From contig OX335653.1 in the NCBI GenBank assembly GCA_946894095.1, forward strand, positions 2,733,001 through 2,797,000: a stretch of DNA of 64,000 nucleotides, given 5' to 3'. This stretch comes from Incurvaria masculella (taxonomy: Eukaryota > Arthropoda > Insecta > Lepidoptera > Incurvariidae). This document shows positions 44,501 through 53,500 of this stretch, piece after piece (position 1 is the first letter of the stretch; each line of letters starts with the position of its first letter). Below the pieces are notes generated by a model, which worked only from the letters and a program-made list of their open reading frames with translations, was not told where the DNA came from and ran no database searches. Both the position numbers and the translations under genes were made by a program.

Positions 44501-47500
44501 TTTATAAATATCTACAAGACTGGACTTGAACCAGCAAGCAAACCTATCACTGGCAGTACAATGGTTACGCCATGTAAATATATATCTGTACGCAGTCTTT
44601 TTTTTTAAAGATTGTGATTTGCACTTTAAAACGCCCAGACGACCAGCTTTACTCAGGCGGTCATTTTGTTTTCGCTTATCGATATTACGGTGTGTTTGTG
44701 ACGCTACCTGAAGCAAAGCAGGCGGCGCCGTCATGCTGCTGCATGCAGTCGTCAGGTGCCGCGCTAAGAGGTGGAAGGTCGCGCCCGAAGTCGGAGAACA
44801 CGGCCAGCCGTCCCGTGTCCCCTTCGCGGAGGGCGGCCATTTTGTCATCCGAACTGCCGTAGATGGGTGACAGGTCAGCGCAGTGTGTCACGCCGTTCAT
44901 CTGTTTATTTCACCAGTAAAAAGATACGTAATGTACCTTGCGTCTTTTAACTGTAAAAGTATTTTATAGATGTGGCCCTCAATCATTGATAATATCAATG
45001 CCCTCAAGTGAGCAGGAAATACAAGTTAGAACCTACACAATGGGCATGGCAGCCATCTTGTGATCTTGTCTCTGATTTTCGGGAAGATACTTAAATAGCA
45101 TGCTGGAATCTTAATTGAACTAGGTTCTTAACCTCCTGGCAGCTTAAACAGTGAAAATATTCTTTACTGTAACAATATTTGTCTCATTGCCTGCTGCTAG
45201 AAACCAAAATTGCAACTAATGTTATTTTGTACACAATAAAATACTTATTAAGCACAAGTTAAAATAAAAAACCTGCTAATTAAGTGCTGTTTCCCCCACC
45301 CGGACCTGGTCACATCAGGCAGATTGCGCCATCTCATCAATGTTCACACAATCACCGCTGAGCTCTCATCCAGATTGGAACCGTTTTGAAAAACGAAACG
45401 CAACCGACCTGTCTGGCGTATCCGAGCTCGCAGTGGTGCGCGGGCGCGAGCTGAGCGCGCACGAAGTTCATGCAGCGCTGGCGGTACCGCGAGTAGAAGG
45501 GGTCGCCGGGGGGGACCGGCACTGCGGCGCAGGCCGGGTGCTGCAGCTCGGGCGGCAGGAACCCGCCGTCCGCCGCGCAGCACGATATCGCGGTACCATT
45601 GCCTGCAATGTCAAAAAGAATAATTACAAAAACATTACTACACTGAGGGACGCGGTAGATTGGCCTACAAAGAAGGAAACGAACATCAATACCACAAACT
45701 GGCATCCCGCCATGGCCTTTTTGAAGCGTAGCTTCTTTACGGAAAGTGAAACGTCATGAAGGTGAAGTTGGAACGCAACGCTCCAAAATTGAAAAGCGTG
45801 GCCGCCATGTTAAAATTTAGCGGAAGTTGCAACGACGCTCGAAATATTCAAAAGTGAGACCCTGGCCATTGAAGTATAAATGTTCTCTAGGCAAAATAAA
45901 TTTAATTTATTTCAAATGGCTTAATCTCTGAGGCTGTGACTCAAACGGCTCTCCAAAGAACAATAAATTGGGCCATCTTTCCGGTTTCGCACTGCACTTT
46001 TCAATCGCACTGAAACACCGAACTCTTCGCGTTGAACGGTTAACACGATGCAAACACAACAAGTTCCGTTTAATTTAAAAATCAAATAAATGAGATGAGA
46101 TTAAGTGTGATTGTGAGGAGCCCGGCACACGAAGTTACACAGTAGCTTAGTGGCGCAGTGGCTTGCCTTGCATTCCAGAGGTTGGGGTTCAAATCCCCGT
46201 CCCGTTCATGCACTTTATTTCACAATAAGTCGGATAACTGTTCCATGGTTCGGAATCCATATAAGACTGTAGGTACCCTTCCCTTACTATGTGGTAGGGT
46301 TAAGCCCGCCCTGGTTGGTACCATCGCATTGGATGAATAGAAAATCAAAGCGGCATTGAAATTAAATCAGTATTTTCCATACAGTTGAATGCATATAGCA
46401 GTGCTCCCAAAAATAAGGTACTGGCATAGCACTTTATTCCTTTGGGAATGCGGTGTGTTGGGCTCATATTATGACTGGGTGTGCTATTAGCCATCAATAT
46501 ACAGTCACATAAGAAATACTATCGCCTGTTTCCACCACCTCCACCTACAAAAATCCCAAAGTTTTCGTTCGGTGCAATGTAGCCTAAAGTTAACTATCGT
46601 AGCTACATAGATCTGGTTCAATCAGGGGTATGAAAACGGTAATACCCAGCGTGAAGGGCACGGAGGCGGTGACATCGTGCGCCAGAAACTGCCCGAACAG
46701 CGCGACCAGGGCGCTGTGCGTCGCGCTGGCGTGCTCGGCGTCGAGTAGCACGGCCTCGCTCACCGCGCGTGCGCCGGCCAGCGGCCCGCCCGCCGCCGAC
46801 GCGCGCACCGACCACGTCCCTACGGAGACGATGAATGACCCTAGCTAGAGCGACGGCTGTGGCCACATATCAGACAGTATGAACTAAGGCGTGCAGCAAA
46901 CGCTTCAGTTGTAAAGGTGCCCGTACACGGGCAATTTTTGATACAATTAATTGCTGGGCAACTGATGCCAAAACATAGCGGAACTATAGATGGAGCAATA
47001 TAGAGCAACTCCAATGCATTTCGGCAATTATCCCAGCGATATGGAGCGATATTGATACACATCGTTCCATACTTTTCGTTTCGCCGGCGAGTTGTAAATC
47101 AAATTGCTACGTATCCGCGCAATTGCTCGCCACATGCAGGCAATTAATTGCTCTATTAATGGTTCCATACTTGTCCATAAACCACGTTGCCGGAGATTGC
47201 CGGATGGGTTCGTGACGACGAAATCGACAGAGAATGCTGCAAGTGCAGCAACTTTAGTTGCCCGTGTACGGGTACCTTGAACATCCCCCCTACCGTCTCC
47301 GTAGTCGGGCGGCAGCACCCGCTCGTAGACGGTGTGCACCGCGCCCCAGCCGGGGTTGGCGGCGCTGTTGCAGGCGCCGTCCGCGCGCCGGTAGCGAGAC
47401 GGCTGCGGCGGGCATTCCGGAGGGGCCGGGCAGAACGGACCTGCCGGCATACACCGACCGCTGCAGTTCCAGGGAGTTGTGCACTTATAGACTAGAAGGT

Positions 47501-50500
47501 CGCGACAAAAATGGGAACGATAACGTAAATGGCTAACCTAACCTAACGTAACCGACCCTCTGAAGCTAAATGTGTCGGTCTGTCTGCGCCAAGTGGTTGC
47601 GTTACGTAGATAAATAATAATATAAACAAACATATAAAGAATATGATATGACTGCCTGCTGACTGGGTACAAAAAGTATACTATTATTATAACTATTTTG
47701 ACTAATTTTATTTTTACTAATTTTTGACACCTGATACATTTTGTATCTTTACTACTTTTATGATAAGTACTACTTGTAGTATGAAATTACTAACCAATCA
47801 ATTTTGATTTGATACAATTTCGTATCAATAATGACGAGGGCTCTATACACCCGAATTTTATTTTATTTTAGTTAAGCATTATTAGTTTCTCGGTATTGGT
47901 CAAAATCTCATATAGGAATCTATTATTACTTTATTGATAGGGCTGATCTCAAACCATTATACTCTTAATTGTCTGTAGGTGGTAGCATTTAAAGGGATAT
48001 GTAACTATGTGATCAGCTGACAGTAGTAGTTTATGACAAAACTCATAGTATTAAAACCTAATGTGCAAGTGTTTCACAGTGTTGTGTTGCCACTGGAGCA
48101 GTGACGCTTGGCTCAGGTTATCTCTTTCCCTAAAATATGGTTGAAAGAGGTAATGGCTGTGCCCGGCGTGATGCTCGTGAACGGGTGCTGTTTGTGGGGA
48201 CTGGCCTGCTCCAATTGGCAACATATTAGTTGGAGGGGATTGTCTTTGCAAATAAAATGATATTTGTCATGAACTGTTGCATACGGCATGGATTGTAAAT
48301 TTTTGTGTATTCATGTGAATTTAGTGTTTTACCTATGTTTTTGTTAAAATAATTGACAAACACTTTTGTAAACTTAGACTAAGTGGACGATGAAAAAAAA
48401 AAACAGCGGAGTTTCTTTCCAGTTCTTCTTCGCTGTGTTTTGTTTGCTGAACTGGCCAATGCTAAAATATGACAAATCCGAGTGCAGTGTACTGTCTATG
48501 GATGATGAATAAACAATACAATACAATTACCAGTCGACTTGTCCGGAAATAAAAAGGCAATTGAAGAGGATACAACATGTCCACAAAGAAGACAATGCGT
48601 AGTGTTTGATTTGGTATGATTTACGAAAATTTTAATTACAAAACGACTTATAGCTAAAAGTAAATCACGACCGCTGTAGTCAAAAATCAAACAAAAACCA
48701 AATTGTTTATAAATCTTCATGAAACAAGCTAGATCTGATGACTAATCTTTTGAAGATGTTAATTTCATCGTTGACTAATCCACCTCCAAAGATATTGTAT
48801 AAAACGCGCGAAAAATTCGAACTGTTGAACCTTATGACTTAGAAGGCAAATAATATTTTACAATGCCAATATTCATCATACATCTAGGTCGATGAAAAAA
48901 ATCTGTTTTGAATATAATTTTGGATCTCTCACAAGAGATATGCGCATGAACTTCTTTCTACGTTTGTATGGGGAGTTGAGCGGGAAGGCCCACCTTAAAG
49001 GAAAGAAAACGTTAACTCACTGTCAGTACTGATGGGCAGAGAGAGTCGCAGCTGATCTTCGGCGACGACTTGCCGCTGCCTCAGCTCCTGGGTGGCGAAG
49101 AGATTCCTCAGCGCGCCGCGACCGAGCGTGTTTGCTTTTTCTACATCGACATTCTTCGTGGACTGAAATTTATAACATAAGCATATTAGTGCAACGCCAT
49201 CTTAGAACCACTAGTCAACTCGGACGGTACCTAGAGGAGAGTTAGGGGCTGAATGACTCGGTAAGGAATGGAGAGATACATAATGTGTATCGTGATGTGA
49301 GCGTGCCAAACGCAACTTATCTTTCCCCTTAATTTCGGACGCCATATCGAGGATAAATCCAAGGTCGCCTCGAAAAAGCTGGTAGTTCTCAACAGAGTGC
49401 GTCAGTATTTCAAGCCTGACCAAAAACTGCTCCTTTGCAAGGCGAAGATAATGTCGTGCGTGGAGTATTGAACGCATTTGTGGAACGGCTTAGCTCAGCA
49501 CCTGCTTCGCTCCCTGGACTCAGTACAGCGTCGGGCCGTGCGTCTCGTCGACGACTCAAAGGTATCTCTCTCTGTGTTCTACCGTCTTTACCACGGAGAA
49601 TGCTCGACGGACCTGCCGGATAACATTGTCTCTCCGTCCCCTTCCTACATTCGCACAACGCGGAACAGGCAGGAAATGCACCCGTTCACTGGCTAAATTA
49701 AAAAAAAATCAGAACCAACCGATCTTCTAGATCCTTTTTCTACAGGGCCGGTAAACTATAGAATGCACTGCCTGCCGACGTATTTCCCCCAAAGTACAAC
49801 CTGGGGTTCTTCAAAAGGGTTGAAGACGCACCTGGCCGGCCGGCATGGTTTTCGCAGCCCCCTTAAAAGTTCGAAATCTCATGGGCGTCATTGGGCACTA
49901 CGCCATATGCCGCGCTTAACATAAAAAAAGTTACGGTACTATACTGGAGATCGACCCAAGCGTGGATTAAAACGCCAAGATTGGACAATCCTGAACCAAG
50001 TGTTCATACAGCTGGGCGTGTATTCTTGGCATTCAGTCATTGCGGATTCAGTAGAGTTAACAGTAATGTCAAAGTAAATTCTTCTTCTGTTAACTCTACT
50101 GAATCCGCAATGACTGAATGCCAAGAATACACGTCCAGTTCATGGTTCGACACCTGATTGCGCTCACCATGTGATGCCCGTAGCTGGGCGAGCTCCTGGG
50201 CAGGTCGGCGGCGGCGGCGGCCAGTCGCCGCTCGTGCTGGCTCCAGTCCGCCGCGCGCTGCGCGGAACGGCGGTGGGCGTCGCGCAGCGCGTCGGCCCCC
50301 GGCGACGCCGCCGAGCGCTGGCGGTGCTCGCCCGCGCCTGCGGGATTGATAGGCCGATGAAGACCGGAAGAATGTTTACAAGATTAAGGGCGGATTTTTC
50401 AATCCTCAGATATAACTTATCGGCCTAATAGTTTTGTATACGTAGTAGATTGTACGCAGTGGCGTAACAATAGGGTGGCAGGGCTGGGAAAATGCCACGG

Positions 50501-53500
50501 GCCCCCGACCCAAGAGGGCCCCGGCCCAACAAAAATATTTTTTTACATTGTACCTGAGTATTTTATTTTATTTGAAAAGTATATTTTTATAAGTTCTGCT
50601 TAAAATCCAAAGTAAGACAACTAAAGACTCAAGTTAATCGTTAAGCATTTCAACCAACCTAAAGAAAAAGATGTTGATTCATTTTCCAAGCAGCACGTTC
50701 ATGGAACCAATTGCCTCTGGAGTTACGACAGCGTCCTACAATCCAGATTTTTCGTTCGCACCTGAAAGAGTATCTGCTAAAATCGTAAAATCTCTCCTTT
50801 TACCCACTGTTTGGTGAGTTTCATTATTACTAACTGTGAAAGTATTTATCTATGCTATATTATTTAGTGTATGTATGTATTAATATGTAAAATATGATTG
50901 TATTATGCGTATATATTTGTAATAATTTTATAAGTTTAATATATTGTATTATATAAGTAGTTATTATAGATATAGGCAGTTTATATATATATTATTATTT
51001 ATATGTGTTATAATTAAGTACTTAAAATTTTATGTGTTGCATAGATGTTCTGTTTTTTTTTTCTCTTTTTATTTGCGCCTACCCTTTTCTGTTCTCAATA
51101 TTGTAAGGTAGGCTGGTAGAAAATGACTTTAGGCATTAAGCTCTACCTTTTGTACACTTTAACGTGCAATAAACGTTATTATTATTATTATTATCATTTT
51201 TAGAGATTCATGGGTCCCATCAAAAGAATTTGCCACGGGCCCCAGATGGTATAGTTACGCCACTGATTGTACGCTATCAAGTCAACTGAAGTCATTACCG
51301 GAGAATTATATCTGTTATCACAATTATCTAACTGTAATTTTACTAATAATACGACTTATTATAACGGATGGATAAGCATAGGCGTAAACAAATTCGTCGA
51401 ATAGCTATCTGACTGTTTATCAGGGCGTGTATTCTTGGCATTCCGTCATTGCGGATTCAGTAGAGTTAACAGTAATGTCAAAGTAAATTCTTCTTCTGTT
51501 AACTCTACTGAATCCGCAATGACTGAATGCCAAGAATACACGTCCTGACCATTGAAAAATCAGCCCTAAAGCTTGTTTTCGTGGCCGAGAATCAGGGAGA
51601 TTCCACTTTAAATTCGTTAGTGATTTCAACTCCTGTAGATACCAAAAAACTAGCCAAGTGCCAGTCGGACTCGCACATGAAGGGTTCCGTATCATCGTAA
51701 AAGATTGAATACAAAAAAATCACGTTTTTTGTATGGGGGCCCCTTTAATTTTAATATGTTTTTTATTTGACCTATTTGTTGTTAAAGCGGCAAAATAAAT
51801 ATACACTATGTGAAAATTTAAGCTGTCTATCTGTTACGGTTACTGAGATACCCTGAGGGCTGAGCCCTGTGACAGACGGACGGACGGACGGTCGGACGGA
51901 CAGACACCAGAGGCTTAGTAATAGGGTTCCGTTGGAACCCTTTGGGTACGGAACCTTAAAAACACGCATTTATTATGATTGTCTGATTGGCTCATCACAG
52001 TTATTTTTCACGGATATAAGTGTGGTCTGTGCGAAAGTAACTCTGCCTGTCTGTTGCGTTTTCACGCCTAAGCGAATTAACCAATTTGGATGAATTTCGA
52101 TATAGAGATAGTCGGAACTTCGGATAAGAACATAAGCTACCTTCTGTGGTGAAAATTAAACTCAAAGGGGGTGGAATAGGGGATGATGTGTTTATATATA
52201 TAAAAATAAAAACTTACGGACATAGAATCAAGTTTTCTCAAGACGCAGAATACATTTACCGAAAAAACAAAGACATGCAGACACAGATATTTGTAGCCTA
52301 ATATTAGATACCAAATATTAAGTACGTTAGAAAAGTGGTTTTCAAATTATTAGTAAACTACGTTTGTATGGGAGGCGAAATTTATTATCACAAAAAAGTG
52401 GCTACGCTGCCGTTATAAATACCGATTGTTTTCTGTTGCCACGCTTCCATGCACGACGATGTAAAAAATGTTAAAAACCGGCCAAGTGCGAGTCGGAATC
52501 GCACACGAAAGGTTCCGTACCATCGTACAAGATTTAACACAAAACAATCACTTTGTTATAGCGGCAAAATAAATACACACTCCGTGAAAATTTCAGCTGC
52601 CTACCTATTACGGTTCACGAGATACAGCCCTGTGACGGACGGACGGATAGCGGAGGTTCCGTTTTCACCCTTTGGGTACGTAACCCTAAAAAATGGCTAC
52701 GCTGCCGCTATACACGAATTGTTTTCGGTTGCCACACTTCCATGCTCGACGATGTAAATAATGTTAGAAAGTCTATAAGTAAGAGATGCACATACTGGCG
52801 TGGCTGTGGCCTGTGGTGCAGCAGACGCCGACCTGTCCGGCGGGCAGGTGGCACAGCGGCGGCGGCGCGCGCAGCAGCGCGGGGCACTGCACGCGCGGCA
52901 CGCAGCGCGCGCGCGCCGGGCACGCGTCGCACGGCGCGCGCTCGGCGGGCGCGTGACGGTGCGCGCCCTGCGCCGAACCTGCTGGAACACTCTCAGTCAG
53001 ATTCCCGACTGGGAAAATCGGCCTCATGACTCCTTTGAGTGTTTTACTAATAGACTAGGAGGTCGCGACAAAAATAGTAACGATAACGTAAATGGCTGAA
53101 ACTGGATAAAGTACAACCCTCTGAAGCTAAATGTGTCAGTTTGCCTGTTCCAAGTGGTTGCGTTACGTAGATAAGGCGCCTGAAAAAGTAGTTATGGTGA
53201 CAAAAAATACATATGATAAGGTAAATGGATGCAAATGACGAAGCATGAAAGTATCAATACATACTTGCTTAGCAATACAAAAACTGAAATAATCTCTGGT
53301 TGCATTTAGTAGTTATAGGCGATTTAGGTTACAGAAATAACTTTAGGTATATTTAAGTATTTAATTGAGTAACCGTCTGGTTACTGTTGTATAATTAATA
53401 GGTATCAATGTTTCCAGATAATCAGTATATACATCAGCAGGTACATACCAGCATCTATTTTATATAGCCAATCTAGAAAACGCAACCACTTAGCACGGGC

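Noticed and set aside
47441..47461. Earlier acceptor for peroxidase exon 5 (CTGCAG)
   Set aside because: It would add 21 nt in a phase that does not join exon 4's single overhanging base to the conserved frame as well as the GGCAG site does, so the downstream site was chosen.
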